DNA of 64,000 nucleotides, taken from Andreprevotia lacus DSM 23236. GTDB lineage: Bacteria > Pseudomonadota > Gammaproteobacteria > Burkholderiales > Chitinibacteraceae. Of this stretch, positions 34,085-47,110 are shown piece after piece. Position 1 is the first letter of the stretch; every line of letters starts with the position of its first letter. The stretch lies in assembly GCF_900176275.1 (NCBI RefSeq), contig NZ_FWXD01000014.1, positions 62,001 to 126,000 on the forward strand. The letters are read 5' to 3'. The notes under the pieces are model-generated. The model searched no databases, had not been told where the DNA came from, and worked only from the letters and a program-made list of their open reading frames with translations. The position numbers and the translations under genes are program-made.

Positions 34085-34999
34085 TCAGATGGTCAGCGGC
34101 GGCAGATCGTGGAAAGCGCTGGGTACGGCTTCGCGCTTGTCAAAGCTGACCAGCTCGTAGTTGCTCTTGTCGGCCAGCAGCGCGCGCAGCAGCTTGTTGT
34201 TCATGGCGTGCCCACTCTTGTAGCCGGAGAACGCGGCAATCAGCGGCTGGCCGAGGATGTACAGATCGCCGATTGCATCGAGCACCTTGTGGCGTACGAA
34301 TTCATCCTCGAAGCGCAGGCCGCCTTCGTTGAGCACACGGTATTCGTCGATGACGATGGCGTTTTCCATGCTGCCGCCACGCGCCAGACCATGCATGCGC
34401 ATGTATTCGACTTCATGGATGAAGCCAAAAGTGCGCGCGCGCGAGATTTCCGACACGTAGTTGGTGTTGGCGAAATCCAGCACCACCGTCTGCGCCGATT
34501 TCTTGAACGCCGGATGCTGGAAGTCGATGGTGAGCGAAATCTTGTAGCCGTTGTGCGGCTCCAGCTTCACCCACTTGTCGCCTTCGACCACTTCGACGGT
34601 CTTGAGCACGCGCACAAATTGCTTGGGCGCCGGCTGGTCGACGATGCCGGCCGACTGGATCAGGTAAATGAACGGCGCGGCGGAGCCATCCATGATGGGC
34701 ATTTCGGGCGCGTCGACTTCCACCAGCACGTTGTCGATGCCCAGCCCGGCAAAGGCGGACATCAGGTGCTCGATGGTGCCGACGCGTACCTCGCCATCGA
34801 CCAGCGTAGAGGAGAGACGCGTGTCGTTGACGAGGTCGGGCCCCACCTTGAAGAGGCGCGATCCGGGCAGATCGCTACGGGCAAACACGATGCCGTGATC
34901 GACCGGTGCCGGCTTCATGACGAGCGTGACACGCTCGCCCGAGTGCAGGCCGACACCAACCGCGCGCACGGCGCTCTTCAGGGTGCGTTGCGAAAACAT
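34085..34999 (-). CDS. lpxC: UDP-3-O-acyl-N-acetylglucosamine deacetylase
   Basis: Zinc amidase catalysing the committed step of lipid A synthesis. The 304-residue protein starts [20 protein letters not shown]; zinc ligands are His78 in TIEHLMSAF, and His and Asp in the [10 protein letters not shown] motif. The start at 34999 is supported by a GGAAGGAA site. It closes the dcw cluster after ftsZ, separated by a 239-bp region without a gene that probably has its own promoter. Confidence 0.96.
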   Translation of the reverse strand: MFSQRTLKSAVRAVGVGLHSGERVTLVMKPAPVDHGIVFARSDLPGSRLFKVGPDLVNDTRLSSTLVDGEVRVGTIEHLMSAFAGLGIDNVLVEVDAPEMPIMDGSAAPFIYLIQSAGIVDQPAPKQFVRVLKTVEVVEGDKWVKLEPHNGYKISLTIDFQHPAFKKSAQTVVLDFANTNYVSEISRARTFGFIHEVEYMRMHGLARGGSMENAIVIDEYRVLNEGGLRFEDEFVRHKVLDAIGDLYILGQPLIAAFSGYKSGHAMNNKLLRALLADKSNYELVSFDKREAVPSAFHDLPPLTI

Positions 35000-35238
35000 G
35001 GTCTTTTCCTTCCGCCCCGGCGCAGCCATCCGGCTGCCGCCGGCAGTGCGGCTCAAACTTTGAACTGCTCCGATTCTAGCAGCCGCGGGTCATCGACTGG
35101 ATTGATCGTTGCAATGTTCACGATAGCCGCACTGCATTCCACGCCGGCAGGCTCTGCGCGCAGCCGCACACTCGGACGGGGTCGGCGTCCGGTTTGCGGC
35201 GCGCTGCGGGTGCGCCGGTCGCGGGGGCATGCCGCGTA

Positions 35239-36408
35239 TCAGTCAGCCTGACGACGCAGGAAGGCCGGAATATCCATGTCGATGTTCGACACCGCCGGGC
35301 GGGCAGCCGGCTCGGCAGCCGGTGCAGCGCCGCGACGCGAACGCCAGATGGCCGGCGTGTCGTAGTCTTCGGCGTTGAAGCCCACAGCATGATCGGTACC
35401 GGTCTTGAGCGCTTGTGTCGGCACGACGGACAGCTCGGGCTTGCCCTTGCCGTTCAGGCCGGTGGCGACCAGGGTCACGCGGATCTCGTCGCCCAGGCTT
35501 TCGTCATACACCACACCGTGCTTGACCAGCGCACCATCGGCCACACCGGCTTCGATGATTTCCAGCGCCTGGCGGATTTCCGACTTTTTCAGCGTGCCAC
35601 GGCTGGCCGAGAAGTTGACCAGCACGCCACGGGCGCCCTTGAAGTTGATGTTGTCCAGCAGCGGGCAACGGATCGCTTCTTCGGTGGCGACCACGGCACG
35701 GTCAGAACCGGAGGCCAGTGCCGAACCCATCATCGCCATGCCCATTTCGCGCATCACGGTCTTCACGTCGGCAAAGTCGACGTTGATCAGGCCCGGGTAG
35801 TTGATGATTTCAACGATGGAGCCCACCGCGTTGCGCAGCACATCGTCGGCAGCGCGGAACGCTTCGTCGATGGTGACGTCTTCACCCAGCACTTCTTCCA
35901 GCTTCTGGTTGGAGACGACGATCAGCGAATCGACATAACGGCTCAATTCGTCGATGCCCTGTTGCGCCACTTTCTGGCGGTTGCCTTCGTCCAGACCCGG
36001 CTTGGTGACCACGCCGACGGTCAGGATGCCCTTTTCACGCGCGACCTGCGCGATCACCGGCGCAGCGCCGGTGCCGGTGCCACCGCCCATGCCGGCGGTG
36101 ATGAACAGCAGGTCGGCGCCGTTGATCAGATCGGAGATATGCTCGCGATCTTCTTCAGCGGCCGCACGGCCGATGTCCGGATTGCAACCGGCGCCAAAGC
36201 CCTTGGTCAGGTCGTGGCCCAGTTGCACCACATCCTGCGCCTTGGACAGCTTGAGCACCTGTGCGTCCGTGTTGGCGGAAATGAACTGCACGCCGCTCAT
36301 CGCGTGCTCGATCATGTTGTTGATTGCGTTGCAGCCTGCACCGCCCACACCGATGACCTTGATGTTGACGTGATGTGCAACCTCTTGAACTTCAATCGTC
36401 AATGCCAT
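35239..36408 (-). CDS. ftsZ: Cell division protein FtsZ
   Basis: Tubulin-like GTPase forming the division ring. The 389-residue protein has the nucleotide motifs IKVIGVGGAGCNAINNM and GGGTGTGAAPVIAQ, the T7 loop NVDFADVKTVM, and a short C-terminal tail (MDIPAFLRRQAD) for FtsA/ZipA binding. An AGGAG site precedes the ATG at 36408; longer upstream frame is not family-like. Transcribed after ftsA with a 41-bp gap. Confidence 0.97.
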   Translation of the reverse strand: MALTIEVQEVAHHVNIKVIGVGGAGCNAINNMIEHAMSGVQFISANTDAQVLKLSKAQDVVQLGHDLTKGFGAGCNPDIGRAAAEEDREHISDLINGADLLFITAGMGGGTGTGAAPVIAQVAREKGILTVGVVTKPGLDEGNRQKVAQQGIDELSRYVDSLIVVSNQKLEEVLGEDVTIDEAFRAADDVLRNAVGSIVEIINYPGLINVDFADVKTVMREMGMAMMGSALASGSDRAVVATEEAIRCPLLDNINFKGARGVLVNFSASRGTLKKSEIRQALEIIEAGVADGALVKHGVVYDESLGDEIRVTLVATGLNGKGKPELSVVPTQALKTGTDHAVGFNAEDYDTPAIWRSRRGAAPAAEPAARPAVSNIDMDIPAFLRRQAD

Positions 36409-36449
36409 TTTGATTCTCCTCTGACCCGATATTGCTACTGCTTTACTGA

Positions 36450-37682
36450 TTAAAAGTTGTTCTGGAACCACGATTTCATGCGGCCCAGCATGTCGCCGAA
36501 CGACCCGTCCCTTTGCCGCCCGGTCGGATTTTTCTGGTACTGCTCCCGCGCCAGCAACAGCAGGCCCACTGCCGTCGAATAACGCGGGTTCTTCACCACC
36601 TCCGCCAGGCCGCCAACGTATTTGGGCAAGCCAATACGCACCGGCATGTGGAAGATTTCTTCAGCCAGCTCGGTCATGCCCGGCATCAGCGCCGCACCGC
36701 CGGTAATGACGATGCCGCTCGATAGCCGGTCTTCGAAACCGAAGCGGCGCAGCTCGGCCTGCACGAGGCCATATAACTCTTCAACGCGCGGCTCGATGAC
36801 TTCGGCCAGCGTGTGGCGGCTCATTTGCCGTGCACCGCGCTCGCCCACGCCCGGCACTTCGATCATCGCTTGCGGGTCGGTCATGTGGCGCAGCGCCACG
36901 CCGTGCTGCAGCTTGATGTTCTCGGCCTCGGACGTCGGCGTGCGCAACGCCATGGCGATGTCGTTGGTAACCTGGTCACCCGCAATGGGGATCACCGCCG
37001 TGTGGCGGATGGCGCCGTTCATGAACACCGAGATATCCGTGGTGCCGCCGCCGATATCGACCAGGCACACGCCCAGATCGCGTTCGTCCTCGGTCAACAC
37101 CGCATTGGCCGACGCCAGCGGCTGCAGGATCACCTCGGCGATCTCCAGCCCGCAGCGGCGCACGCACTTGGTGATGTTCTGCACCGCGCTGACCGCGCCG
37201 GACACGATGTGCACGTTCACATGCAGGCGCACGCCCGACATGCCCAGCGGCTCTTTCACGCCTTCCTGGCCGTCGATCATGTATTCCTGCGCCAGGATGT
37301 GCAGCACCTGGTGATCGGTCGGGATGTTGACCGCGCTGGCGGTTTCGATCGCACGATCGACGTCGGCCTGGGTGACTTCCTTGTCCTTGATCGCCACCAT
37401 GCCGTCCGAATTGATGCCCTTGATGTGGCTGCCGGCGATACCGGTGTATACCTCGCGGATTTTGCAGTCCGCCATCAATTCGGCCTCACCCAGCGCAGCC
37501 TGGATCGCACCAACGGTTTTCTCGATATCGACGACTACGCCGCGCTTGAGCCCCTTGCTGGCGGACGTGCCCATGCCGACGACGTTGAGCGAGCCGTCAT
37601 CCTGAATCTCGGCCACCACGGCCACCACCTTGGAGGTGCCGATGTCGAGGCCGACGATGAGGTTTTTTGCGTCTCTAGTCAC
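36450..37682 (-). CDS. ftsA: Cell division protein FtsA
   Basis: Actin-like protein that tethers FtsZ to the membrane and recruits the divisome. Motifs: NLIVGLDIGTSKVVAVVAE (phosphate 1), LVDIGGGTTDISVF (phosphate 2), IVITGGAALMPG (adenosine), and a C-terminal amphipathic helix (GRMKSWFQNNF). A TTG at 37688 is in frame, but the GTG at 37682 has an AGAGG site six bases upstream and is preferred; length 410 residues. It follows ftsQ after a 103-bp AT-rich spacer. Confidence 0.95.
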   Translation of the reverse strand: MTRDAKNLIVGLDIGTSKVVAVVAEIQDDGSLNVVGMGTSASKGLKRGVVVDIEKTVGAIQAALGEAELMADCKIREVYTGIAGSHIKGINSDGMVAIKDKEVTQADVDRAIETASAVNIPTDHQVLHILAQEYMIDGQEGVKEPLGMSGVRLHVNVHIVSGAVSAVQNITKCVRRCGLEIAEVILQPLASANAVLTEDERDLGVCLVDIGGGTTDISVFMNGAIRHTAVIPIAGDQVTNDIAMALRTPTSEAENIKLQHGVALRHMTDPQAMIEVPGVGERGARQMSRHTLAEVIEPRVEELYGLVQAELRRFGFEDRLSSGIVITGGAALMPGMTELAEEIFHMPVRIGLPKYVGGLAEVVKNPRYSTAVGLLLLAREQYQKNPTGRQRDGSFGDMLGRMKSWFQNNF

Positions 37683-37785
37683 TGACAACCTCTTTACAAT
37701 ACTTGATATTTTGCTTGAAAAAACACACTCAACCTACGGTTTTGTTGCGTTTTCCTTAAATTCTTATGTACCGTTTTGTACGTCA

Positions 37786-38532
37786 TCATGCCTTCCCCGG
37801 TTTCTTGCCCTTGGCCGGCTCGGCGGGCTGATAGCCCGGCAGGCGTACGGCAAACCCGTTGGGGTAGCGCAGGTCGACGTATTCAAACGGGTGCTTCTCG
37901 GCGATCAGCGCCAGCGAGTTCGGATACGCCTCGGCAAAACGCTGCACGCGCGCGACAGCATCATCGCGCCCTACTTCCACAATCAGCTGGTGATCCAGCT
38001 CCAGCCGCCACGCCCGGCGCGGCGACAACCACAGATGCGTGGCACTCTTCTGCAGCGGGCTCAGCACCGCCTGCAACTGGCGATAGCCATCGACCATCTG
38101 CTTCTCGCTGCCATCCGGGCCTTCCAGCACCGGCAATGATTCATTGCTGGCCGCATCGAAGCGCTCACCGAAGGTGTTCACCAGCGACACATTGCTCCAG
38201 CGCGCAAACGCCTTGTGTTCTTCGATGCTCACTTCCAGCCGGTCCGGCCAGCGGCGGCGCACGCTCACCTGACGCACCCAGGGCAGCTTCTCGAACGCGC
38301 CGCGCGTCTTGTCCAGATCGAGCGTGAAGAAAGTGCCTTTCAGCTCGTTCTTGATCACGTACTGCAGCTGCTCGCGCGTCACGTGGCTCAGCTCGCCATC
38401 CACCTTGATGCCCCGGATCGGGAACAGCGGCGAATGCACGCCGAGGAACAGCAGTGAATAGAACAGCAACAGCACCGCCAGCGCGGTCAACAGGTTGGCA
38501 AACCAGAGCAAGAGTTGCGGCTTATCCCACAT
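37786..38532 (-). CDS. ftsQ: Cell division protein FtsQ
   Basis: A 248-residue bitopic divisome protein. A short cytoplasmic start and membrane segment (about 10-31) are followed by a POTRA domain (IRGIKVDGELSHVTREQLQ, through EKLPWVRQVSVRRRWPDRL) and the beta domain. Its GAGG ribosome site lies in the end of a structured repeat located between ddl and ftsQ. C terminus is Lys/Pro-rich. Confidence 0.94.
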   Translation of the reverse strand: MWDKPQLLLWFANLLTALAVLLLFYSLLFLGVHSPLFPIRGIKVDGELSHVTREQLQYVIKNELKGTFFTLDLDKTRGAFEKLPWVRQVSVRRRWPDRLEVSIEEHKAFARWSNVSLVNTFGERFDAASNESLPVLEGPDGSEKQMVDGYRQLQAVLSPLQKSATHLWLSPRRAWRLELDHQLIVEVGRDDAVARVQRFAEAYPNSLALIAEKHPFEYVDLRYPNGFAVRLPGYQPAEPAKGKKPGKA

Positions 38533-38537
38533 ACGTG

Positions 38538-38668
38538 CCTCGCCAGAACTACTGCGCGACCGCGCTACAGCGTCGTGCGCTGCTCGCCATCCTCACGTAC
38601 TCATGTACGTTGCGGTGGCTGCGCTGCTGACTCCTTGTTCCGCGATCGCTCGCTACGTTCTGACAAGG
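38538..38668. repeat. ~131-bp inverted-end element inside the dcw cluster (family F-like)
   Basis: This element fills most of the 176-bp ddl-ftsQ spacer. Ends CCTCGCCAGAAC (38538-38549) and GTTCTGACAAGG (38657-38668) are inverted repeats with two mismatches. The centre has a GTAC-TCAT-GTAC core between GC-rich arms, the same architecture as the elements at 9181 and 60981 though the sequence differs. Its left end contains the complement of the ftsQ ribosome site. Confidence 0.55.
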
Positions 38669-38708
38669 CCCGTTCGCTACTTTTTTCATTGTTCCTTTTT
38701 GTCCCGTT

Positions 38709-39623
38709 TCACAGTGTTGTATCGAGGATCTGCAACACCAGATCCTCGTAGCTCAGGCCGACCGCGCGCGCAGCCATGGGGAACAGGCTGTGGCTGGTCA
38801 TGCCCGGTGCGGTATTCACTTCCAGCAGGTAGTGCTTGCCGGCTTCGTCCATCAGAAAATCGACACGACCCCAGCTCTTGCCACCGATCACCCAGAACGC
38901 CTTCTTGACGTCCTCGGCAATCTGCGCCGACGCCCAGGCCGGAATCGGTGCCGGGCACAGGTATTTGGTGTCGTCGCGGATGTACTTGGCTTCGTAGTCG
39001 TAGAACTCGGTGGCCGGCTCGATTTTCACGAAGGGCAGCACCTGCTCGCCCAGCACGGCGGCGGTGTATTCACCCGCACCGATGAATTGCTCGGCAATCA
39101 CCAGCTTGTCGTACTTGCTGGCCTCGGCAAACGCGGCGCGCAGGCCGCCTGCTTCTTTGACCTTGATCACGCCGACGCTGGAACCCTCGGTGGCCGGCTT
39201 CACGAACAGCGGCAGGCCCAGTTTCTTTTCGATGGCGTCGAAATCGCTGGCCGCATTCACCAGCTCGAAAGCCGGAATCGGCAGGCCCAGGGCCTGCCAC
39301 AAGAGCTTGGTGCGCAGCTTGTCGAGACCGATGGCCGATGCCAGCACGCCACAGCCGGTGTAGGGCAGGCCCAGTACCTCCAGTGCGCCCTGCACCGTGC
39401 CGTCCTCGCCGAACGGGCCGTGCAGGATGAGGAACACGCGGTCATAGCCCTCACGCTTGAGGTCGGCCAGCGGCCTTTCGCTCGGGTCAAACGGGTGTGC
39501 ATCGACACCGCGATCCAGCAGCGCGGTCAGCACGCCGCCGCCGCTCATCAACGAAACTTCGCGCTCGCTGGACGAACCGCCCATCAGCACTGCAACTTTG
39601 CCGTATTTCTGTTTCATATCCAT
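38709..39623 (-). CDS. ddl: D-alanine--D-alanine ligase
   Basis: ATP-grasp enzyme making the D-Ala-D-Ala dipeptide of peptidoglycan. The 304-residue protein (DdlB length) has [20 protein letters not shown], the ATP-binding [16 protein letters not shown], and metal-site [17 protein letters not shown]. Start at ATG 39623, with another ATG two codons later. It lies 2 bp after the murC stop. Confidence 0.96.
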   Translation of the reverse strand: MDMKQKYGKVAVLMGGSSSEREVSLMSGGGVLTALLDRGVDAHPFDPSERPLADLKREGYDRVFLILHGPFGEDGTVQGALEVLGLPYTGCGVLASAIGLDKLRTKLLWQALGLPIPAFELVNAASDFDAIEKKLGLPLFVKPATEGSSVGVIKVKEAGGLRAAFAEASKYDKLVIAEQFIGAGEYTAAVLGEQVLPFVKIEPATEFYDYEAKYIRDDTKYLCPAPIPAWASAQIAEDVKKAFWVIGGKSWGRVDFLMDEAGKHYLLEVNTAPGMTSHSLFPMAARAVGLSYEDLVLQILDTTL

Positions 39624-39625
39624 CT

Positions 39626-41013
<1,388 letters not shown>

Positions 41014-41017
<4 letters not shown>

Positions 41018-42084
41018 GCTGCCAATTCCTCTAACACCTGCACAACGCTTAGGGTTGCGTCAGGCTTGGCAAGTTGCCGGGCCCGTTCGGCCATTGCAAG
41101 GCAACTTGCACGATCTGTTTCACGCAGCAGCGCGGCAAAACGCTCGGCACTGAACTGCGCTTGCGGCAACAGCAGGCCCGCGCCTGCGTCGCTCAGGTAA
41201 CGCGCATTGCCGGTCTGGTGGTCGTCCACCGCCGACGGGAAAGGCACCAGCACGCTGGCAGCCCCCACGCAGGCCAGCTCGGCCACGGTCAGCGCGCCGG
41301 CACGGCACAGCACCAAATCGGCGTCGGCATAGGCATTGGCCATGTCGCCGATGAAGGCCACGCACTCTGCATCCACGCCGGCAGCGGCATAGTTGGCCTT
41401 GAGCGCCTCGATATGCTTTTCGCCGGCCTGATGGATGACCTGCGGGCGTTGCTCGGCCGGCAACAGCGCCAGCGCCTTGGGCACCTGTTCGTTGAATACC
41501 TGTGCCCCCAGACTGCCGCCCACTACCAACAGGCGCAGCGCACCGCTACGCTCGGCAAAGCGGGCCAGCGGCTCGGGCAGGCCGGTGATTTCGCCGCGCA
41601 CCGGGTTGCCCACGCAACCGTCACGCGCCGGAAAGGCACTGGGGAAGGCAAACAGCACGCGGCTGGCGATTTTTGCCAGTGTCTTGTTGGTGAGCCCCGC
41701 CACCGAGTTCTGCTCGTGCACCACCAGCGGCAGCCACAGCAAGCGCGTGGCGAGCCCCCCGGCAAAGCCGGTAAAGCCGCCAAAACCGATCGCCACATCC
41801 GGGCGATGGCGGAAGATCACGCTGAACGACTTGCACAGCGCCTTGAGCTGCACCCACGGCTGTACCAGCTTTCTGGCAAGGCCCTTGCCGCGCACGCCGG
41901 TAATCGCCAGCGTTTCCAGCGGGATGTCATGCTGCGGCACGATGCGGGTTTCCATGGCGCCCTGCGCGCCCAGCCACACCACCTTCCAGCCCTTGGCGCG
42001 CACGGCTTGCGCCACCGCCAGTGCGGGAAAGATGTGGCCGCCGGTGCCACCGGCCATGATCAGCAGGGTACGGGATGTGCTCAT
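41014..42084 (-). CDS. murG: Lipid II synthase (undecaprenyl-PP-MurNAc-pentapeptide GlcNAc transferase)
   Basis: Peripheral membrane GT28 enzyme that adds GlcNAc to lipid I. The 356-residue protein carries [50 protein letters not shown] and the UDP-GlcNAc site [18 protein letters not shown]. Overlaps ftsW and murC by four bases each. Confidence 0.97.
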
Positions 42085-43268
42085 TGGCCATACCCCCGCA
42101 TCAATTGCCGGTTTTCATAGTCGATGCGCAGCAGCACGCCCAGCGCCAGCAGGTTGGCCACAATGCCCGAGCCGCCAAAGGACAGCAGCGGCAGGGTCAG
42201 CCCCTTGGTGGGCATCAGGCCCATGTTCACGCCGATATTGATCACCGCCTGCACGCCGATCCAGATCGCAATGCCCTGCGCCACCAGCGCCTGATAGGCG
42301 CGATCCAGCTTGGCAGCCTGTACGCCGATCATGAAGGCGCGGAACACGATAAAGCCGAACATCAGCACCACGAAGGCCACGCCGATGAAGCCCAGCTCTT
42401 CGGCAATGATGGCCATCAAAAAGTCGGTATGCGCTTCGGGCAGATAGGAGAGCTTCTCGACGCTGGCGCCGAGGCCCACGCCATGCCACTCGCCACGGCC
42501 GAATGCGATCAGCGAGTGCGACAGCTGGTAACCCTTGCCGTAGGGGTCGTCCCACGGGTTGAGGAAGCCCAGCACACGCGCCCGGCGATAGGGCGAGCTC
42601 GATACCAGCCCGACAAAGCCGACGGCCAGCAGCACCACGAGGCCGGCAAACAAACGCCAGTTGAAGCCGCCCAGGAACAGCAGGCCCATGGTGATGGCGG
42701 TAATCACCGCAAACGCACCGAAGTCCGGCTCCAGCAGCAGCAGACCACCGACCACCAGCATCACCGCCAACATGGGCAGCAGGCCCTTGGTGATGCTCTC
42801 GACAAAATTGCCGCCCATGAACGCGGCCTTGCGCACCGTGTAGTCGGCGGCATAAATGCAGGCAACGAACTTCATCAGCTCGGACGGCTGCAGGTTGACC
42901 ACGAACAGCGACAGCCAGCGCTTGGAGCCATTCACCTCGCGGCCGACGTGCGGGATCAGCACCATCACCAGCAGGATCACGGCAACGATGAACAGTGCCG
43001 GCGCATATTGCTGCCAGGCCTTGGTGGGCACGGTAAACGCGGCAAAGCCGGCTGCCAGCCCCACGGTCAGGAAGATCGCGTGGCGGATCAGGAAATAGGT
43101 GGCACGGTAGCCAGTGTCCTTGTCGACCTCGGCCATTGCTATCGATGCCGAATACACCATCACCAGACCAAAGGCGAGCAGCAGCAGCACGCCCCACAGC
43201 AGCGCCTGATCATAGGCGTTCATGCTGGGGCGGGCGCGCTTGAGGGCCTGGTAGAAGAGTGCTTTCAT
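42081..43268 (-). CDS. ftsW: Septal peptidoglycan polymerase FtsW (SEDS)
   Basis: A 395-residue polytopic protein with about ten membrane segments, acting with FtsI to polymerise septal glycan. SEDS family marks include [20 protein letters not shown] and the C-terminal [20 protein letters not shown]. Overlaps murD and murG by four bases each. Confidence 0.96.
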   Translation of the reverse strand: MKALFYQALKRARPSMNAYDQALLWGVLLLLAFGLVMVYSASIAMAEVDKDTGYRATYFLIRHAIFLTVGLAAGFAAFTVPTKAWQQYAPALFIVAVILLVMVLIPHVGREVNGSKRWLSLFVVNLQPSELMKFVACIYAADYTVRKAAFMGGNFVESITKGLLPMLAVMLVVGGLLLLEPDFGAFAVITAITMGLLFLGGFNWRLFAGLVVLLAVGFVGLVSSSPYRRARVLGFLNPWDDPYGKGYQLSHSLIAFGRGEWHGVGLGASVEKLSYLPEAHTDFLMAIIAEELGFIGVAFVVLMFGFIVFRAFMIGVQAAKLDRAYQALVAQGIAIWIGVQAVINIGVNMGLMPTKGLTLPLLSFGGSGIVANLLALGVLLRIDYENRQLMRGYGQ

Positions 43269-44662
43269 GGCTGCAACGCCTTCACCGCCTCAATGAATAC
43301 CTGCGCGCGGTGTGCATAGTTGCGGAACATGTCGAGGCTGGCGCAAGCGGGGCTGAGCAGCACCACATCACCCGGCTCGGCCAGGTTGGCTGCCATGTCC
43401 ACGGCCATTTCCAGCGTGGGCACCTGTAGCACCGGCAGGAAGGCCTCGCCTTCGTCATTGGCGTGCACCAGCGCCGACTGTGCGTCGTTGAGCACTTCGG
43501 CAATTTGCGGTCCATCGCGACCAATCAGTACCACGGCGCGGCAGATACGCTCGCACGCGGGCAGCAGTGGACGGAAGTCCTGCCCCTTGCCATCGCCACC
43601 GGCAATCAGCACCACCGGGTGCGTCATGCCCTTGAGTGCTGCTTCGGTCGCGCCGACATTGGTGCCTTTGGAGTCGTCGTAATAGGCAACGCCAGCCACC
43701 TCGGCGACGAACTCGACGCGATGCGGCAGGCCCTTGAAGTGTTTGAGCGCAGCCAGCAGCGGGCCGGTCGGCAGACCGATGGCCTTGCATAGCGCCAGCG
43801 AGGCCAGTGCGTTCACGGCATTGTGCAGGCCGGCGACCGGCAGCTCTGATGCCGCCATCAAGACCGATGCGCCCAGCTGCAGCTGGGCATTGCCAGCCAC
43901 GTCGACCACACCATATTCGTCCGCAGCACGCGGTGCATCCTGGCCGAACCACACGACGGAGCGGCCGTCCTGCGCCATGGCGCGGCAGTAGCTGTCTTCA
44001 CGGTTGAGCACCATGGTGCCGTTACCGTTGAAAATGCGCGCCTTGGCAGCGGCATAACCGCTCATGCCGTCGTAGCGATCGAGATGATCCTCGGACAGGT
44101 TGAGTACGGTGGCGGCATCCGGTGCCAGGGTGTGCGTGGTTTCAAGCTGGAAGCTGGACAGCTCCAGCACAAACACGTCGGCATCGGGCATTTGCGTCAG
44201 CGCATCAAGCACCGGCAGGCCGATATTGCCGGCTACAGCGGTCTTGAGGCCGGCAGCCTCGCACATCTGGCCAACCATGGTGGTGACGGTCGACTTGCCG
44301 TTGGAGCCGGTAATGGCAATCACCTTGGCCGCGCTGTTGCTGCGCTTGAGTTCGCGCGCCAGCAGCTCCACATCACCCGCGTACGGCACGCCACGCGCAA
44401 TGGCGGCGGAAATTTCCGGCGTGGACAGCGGCACACCCGGGCTGACGACCAGCAGGTCGGCATCGGCAAAGGTTTCGGCATTGAACTTGCCGGCGCGCAC
44501 CACCGCATACGGTACCTCGGCGCGCAGCGCGTCGAGGTTGGGCGGGTTGTCCCGGCTGTCGGCCACCGTCACACGTGCGCCGTGGCGGCTGAGCCAGCGC
44601 GCGGCAGACAGCCCGGTTTCCCCGAGGCCGATAACGATGACGTGTTGGTTCGAATAGGGCAT
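43265..44662 (-). CDS. murD: UDP-N-acetylmuramoylalanine--D-glutamate ligase
   Basis: Adds D-glutamate to UDP-MurNAc-L-Ala. The 465-residue Mur ligase has [20 protein letters not shown] at the N terminus, the ATP loop [14 protein letters not shown], and [19 protein letters not shown]. Starts 4 bp after mraY; overlaps ftsW. Confidence 0.97.
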   Translation of the reverse strand: MPYSNQHVIVIGLGETGLSAARWLSRHGARVTVADSRDNPPNLDALRAEVPYAVVRAGKFNAETFADADLLVVSPGVPLSTPEISAAIARGVPYAGDVELLARELKRSNSAAKVIAITGSNGKSTVTTMVGQMCEAAGLKTAVAGNIGLPVLDALTQMPDADVFVLELSSFQLETTHTLAPDAATVLNLSEDHLDRYDGMSGYAAAKARIFNGNGTMVLNREDSYCRAMAQDGRSVVWFGQDAPRAADEYGVVDVAGNAQLQLGASVLMAASELPVAGLHNAVNALASLALCKAIGLPTGPLLAALKHFKGLPHRVEFVAEVAGVAYYDDSKGTNVGATEAALKGMTHPVVLIAGGDGKGQDFRPLLPACERICRAVVLIGRDGPQIAEVLNDAQSALVHANDEGEAFLPVLQVPTLEMAVDMAANLAEPGDVVLLSPACASLDMFRNYAHRAQVFIEAVKALQP

Positions 44663-44666
44663 CGGA

Positions 44667-45752
44667 TCACCGCAGCTTCAGCGTGGCCAGCCCGACGAGG
44701 ACCAGCAGCATGGTGATGATCCAGAAGCGGACGACGACCTGCGTCTCCTTCCAGCCCTTGAGTTCGTAGTGGTGATGCAGCGGCGCCATGCGGAACACGC
44801 GCTTGCCGGTAAGCTTGAAGCTGGCGACCTGGATCATCACCGACAGCGCCTCGACCACGAACACGCCACCCATGATGAGCAGCACGATTTCCTGGCGCAC
44901 GATGACCGCCACGGCGCCGAGACCTGCGCCCAGCGCCAGCGCGCCGACGTCGCCCATGAATACTTCGGCCGGGTAGGCGTTGAACCACAAAAAGCCCAGC
45001 CCGGCGCCAGCCATGGCGGCGCAGAACACCATCAGCTCGCCCGCGCCCGGCACGTGCGGCACGCCCAGATAGGTGGCGAACTTCACGTTGCCGGCCACGA
45101 AAGCAAAAATGCAGAACGCGCCGGCAATCAGCACCGTGGGCATGATGGCCAGGCCATCCAGACCATCGGTCAGGTTGACCGCATTGCTGGTGCCGACGAT
45201 CACGAAATAGGTGAGCACGCAGAAACCCACCGCACCGAAGGGGTAGAGGATTTCCTTGTAGAACGGAATGATGAAGCCGGTGTGCGACGGCAGCTGGCCG
45301 GCATTCACCAGGAACAGGCCAGCGGTGATGGCAATCGCCGACTGCCAGAACATCTTGGCCTTGGCGCTCAGGCCCTTCGGGTTCTTAAGCGCAACCTTCT
45401 TGTAGTCATCGACAAAGCCGATGATGCCGGTGGTCAAGGTGACCAGCAGCACCAGCCACATATACTTGTTGCGCAGATCGCCCCACAGCAGGGTGGTCAG
45501 ACCGATGGACAGCAGAATCAGCGTGCCACCCATGGTCGGCGTGCCAGCCTTGACCAGATGGGTCTGCGGGCCGTCGTTGCGCACCGCCTGGCCGACCTTC
45601 AGCTCGGTCAGCTTGCGGATCACCCACGGGCCCAGCGTCCACGAGATGCCCAGCGCGGTCATGGTGGCCAACACCGTGCGCAGGGTCAGGTAGTTGAAGA
45701 CGTTAAAGGCGCGGATCGATTCGCCCAGCCATTGTGTCAGCAGCAGCAGCAT
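44667..45752 (-). CDS. mraY: Phospho-N-acetylmuramoyl-pentapeptide transferase
   Basis: Integral membrane enzyme that forms lipid I from UDP-MurNAc-pentapeptide and undecaprenyl phosphate. The 361-residue protein has about ten membrane segments, catalytic acidic motifs GFVDDYKKV and [10 protein letters not shown], and the MraY-specific [11 protein letters not shown] near the C terminus. Confidence 0.97.
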   Translation of the reverse strand: MLLLLTQWLGESIRAFNVFNYLTLRTVLATMTALGISWTLGPWVIRKLTELKVGQAVRNDGPQTHLVKAGTPTMGGTLILLSIGLTTLLWGDLRNKYMWLVLLVTLTTGIIGFVDDYKKVALKNPKGLSAKAKMFWQSAIAITAGLFLVNAGQLPSHTGFIIPFYKEILYPFGAVGFCVLTYFVIVGTSNAVNLTDGLDGLAIMPTVLIAGAFCIFAFVAGNVKFATYLGVPHVPGAGELMVFCAAMAGAGLGFLWFNAYPAEVFMGDVGALALGAGLGAVAVIVRQEIVLLIMGGVFVVEALSVMIQVASFKLTGKRVFRMAPLHHHYELKGWKETQVVVRFWIITMLLVLVGLATLKLR

Positions 45753-45754
45753 GA

Positions 45755-47110
45755 TTATTGGCCCTCTTCGCTGGTGGCCAGCGCATCGACGACACGCTCC
45801 ATGCGCATGAAGCGCGAGCCCTTGACCAGCGCGACCGACGCCGGCGCCAGGCGCTGGCGCAATGCGGCAATCAGGCTGTCGGCATCGGCAAAGTGCTGTG
45901 CGCCGGCAAACGCGGCGGCGGCGTGCTGCATCTGCTCGCCCAGCGTGTACAGGGTGCGGATGCCGCGTGCATGTGCATAGGCACCGATTTCACCGTGCAG
46001 GCGCGGGCCATCGCTGCCGATCTCGCCGATATCGCCCAGCACCAGCACGGTGTCTTCACCGGCGCCGACCAGCACGTCGATGGCTGCCTTCATCGAATCC
46101 GGGTTGGCGTTGTAGCTGTCGTCGATCAGCCGTGCGCCGTTGAAGGCGGTCTTGGCTTGCAGACGGCCCTTCACGCCCTGATAGCTTTCCAGCCCGTCGG
46201 CAATGTCGTTCAGGTTGAAGCCCAGCGCGCAGGCAACTGCGGTGGCCGCCAGCGCGTTGCGGATGTTGTGCAGCCCCGGCACGGCCAGATGCAGTTGCGC
46301 CTCGGCATGCGGGGCAGACAGGATAAAGTCGCTGGCGCCGGCCTGCGGCACGATCTGGCGTGCAGCCACCTCGGCGCTGCGGGTGCCGAAAGTCAGCTGC
46401 TTGTGACCGAGGGCCAGCTGGGCCCAGAGCTCGGCATAGGCATCGTCGGCATTGATGATCGCGACACCCTTCTTGCCCAGCCCGGCAAAAATCTCGCCCT
46501 TGGCGCGCGCCACGCCCTCGACGCTGCCCAGTGCTTCCAGATGCGCGCTGCCGGCATTGTTGACCAGCGCCACGTCCGGCTCGGCCAGCCGGGTCAGGTA
46601 ATCGATTTCACCCGAGTGGTTCATGCCCATTTCGACCACGGCATAGCGGTGGCCCTCGCGCAGCGACAGCAGGGTCAGCGGCACGCCGATATGGTTGTTC
46701 AGGTTGCCCTGTGTGGCCAGCACGGCATCCTTGCCGGCACAGTGGGCCAGCACGGTGGCGGTCATTTCCTTCACCGTGGTCTTGCCATTGCTGCCGGTAA
46801 TGGCCACGACGACGGGGTTGAGCTTCTTGCGCCAGTAGTGCGCCAGGGTGCCCAGCGCGGCCAGCGTATCGCTGACGACGATATGGTTGCCGCCATCCAG
46901 CGGCTGCTGCACCAGCACGGCCACGGCGCCCTGCGCCAGCGCGGCGGCGGCAAAATCGTGCCCGTCGAAACGCTCGCCCTTGAGGGCGACAAAGAGATCA
47001 CCGGCGCGGATGTCGCGGCTGTCGGTGGTCACCCGCGAAAACGCGACCTCGCCCGGCCCGGTCAGATGACCGGCCAGCGCCAGTGCGGTTTCACGCAAAT
47101 TCAACATCAT
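45755..47110 (-). CDS. murF: UDP-MurNAc-tripeptide--D-Ala-D-Ala ligase
   Basis: Adds the D-Ala-D-Ala dipeptide made by Ddl to the muropeptide. The 451-residue protein has the ATP loop [25 protein letters not shown]-like [15 protein letters not shown] and [14 protein letters not shown]. Overlaps murE by four bases and lies 2 bp before mraY. Confidence 0.97.
   Translation of the reverse strand: MMLNLRETALALAGHLTGPGEVAFSRVTTDSRDIRAGDLFVALKGERFDGHDFAAAALAQGAVAVLVQQPLDGGNHIVVSDTLAALGTLAHYWRKKLNPVVVAITGSNGKTTVKEMTATVLAHCAGKDAVLATQGNLNNHIGVPLTLLSLREGHRYAVVEMGMNHSGEIDYLTRLAEPDVALVNNAGSAHLEALGSVEGVARAKGEIFAGLGKKGVAIINADDAYAELWAQLALGHKQLTFGTRSAEVAARQIVPQAGASDFILSAPHAEAQLHLAVPGLHNIRNALAATAVACALGFNLNDIADGLESYQGVKGRLQAKTAFNGARLIDDSYNANPDSMKAAIDVLVGAGEDTVLVLGDIGEIGSDGPRLHGEIGAYAHARGIRTLYTLGEQMQHAAAAFAGAQHFADADSLIAALRQRLAPASVALVKGSRFMRMERVVDALATSEEGQ

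Noticed and set aside
37683-37688. TTG start of ftsA
   Set aside because: It leaves no spacing to the AGAGG site; the GTG two codons later fits.
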